From the NCBI GenBank assembly GCA_900557285.1, contig USSJ01000100.1, positions 1 through 5,518 on the forward strand: a stretch of 5,518 bases of DNA. The letters are read 5' to 3'. The DNA comes from an uncultured Clostridia bacterium. Lineage in GTDB: Bacteria; Bacillota; Clostridia; Christensenellales; Borkfalkiaceae. The notes under the pieces were generated by a model, which did not search any database, had not been told where the DNA came from, and saw nothing but the letters and a program-made list of their open reading frames with translations. Below, piece after piece: positions 5,499 to 5,518 of this stretch. A program made the translations under genes and the position numbers. The first letter of the stretch is position 1, and each line of letters begins with the position of its first letter.

Positions 5499-5518
5499 GC
5501 CCGCATATAATTGCGGGC
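5499..5518 (+). terminator. probable terminator hairpin, cut by the window end
   Basis: GCCCGCA (5499-5505) and TGCGGGC (5512-5518) pair perfectly around a TATAAT loop, 20 bases after the stop codon of the DUF1275 gene. The GC-rich bases just before (GCGGCG) could extend the stem if complementary bases follow. The expected T-run would lie beyond the window, so the call rests on the stem and its position. Confidence 0.6.

Overview
The window reads as an ordinary chromosomal segment of a Bacillota (Clostridia-type) bacterium. Supporting points are strong AGGAGG-type ribosome binding sites, near-consensus sigma-A promoters, a MarR + paired ABC exporter operon, and a DUF1275/YoaK-family membrane protein. 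Base composition looks close to 50% G+C by eye. The species cannot be named from this sequence.

Layout. Positions 1-190 hold no convincing complete gene: there is a possible 3' end of a rightward reading frame (1-159), a short degenerate repeat, and then a strong hairpin terminator (186-221). From 4513 down to 234, a leftward operon carries, in transcription order: a consensus promoter with two overlapping palindromes (4470-4513); a MarR-family repressor (4454-4014); a half-size ABC exporter with a degenerate nucleotide-binding domain (3936-2155); and a second, longer half-size ABC exporter with canonical catalytic residues (2162-234). The two ABC genes overlap by 8 bases. Facing the other way is a rightward gene for a DUF1275/YoaK-like six-helix membrane protein (4684-5478) with its own promoter (4625-4653). 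A GC-rich hairpin at the right edge of the window probably terminates it. The stretch between the two divergent promoters (about 4514-4624) shows nothing I can name.

How the genes work together. The two ABC proteins carry complementary motif defects. One has Walker B Asp in place of Glu, an H-loop Gln and a P-loop Ser. The other has the LSQGQ signature. This is the arrangement expected of an asymmetric heterodimeric exporter (BmrCD / LmrCD / TM287-288 / EfrCD type), in which one ATP site hydrolyses and the other is degenerate. The MarR protein is most simply an autorepressor that also controls the exporter, released by a ligand that may be the exporter's substrate. The DUF1275 protein has no established function, and its link to the operon is only positional.

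Three start codons were moved downstream of the longest possible frame, because the longer versions would begin inside a promoter (marR, DUF1275 gene) or inside the Shine-Dalgarno sequence (second ABC gene). I found no clearly new biological system. The most useful observations are the operator layout and the matched asymmetry of the two ATPase domains.
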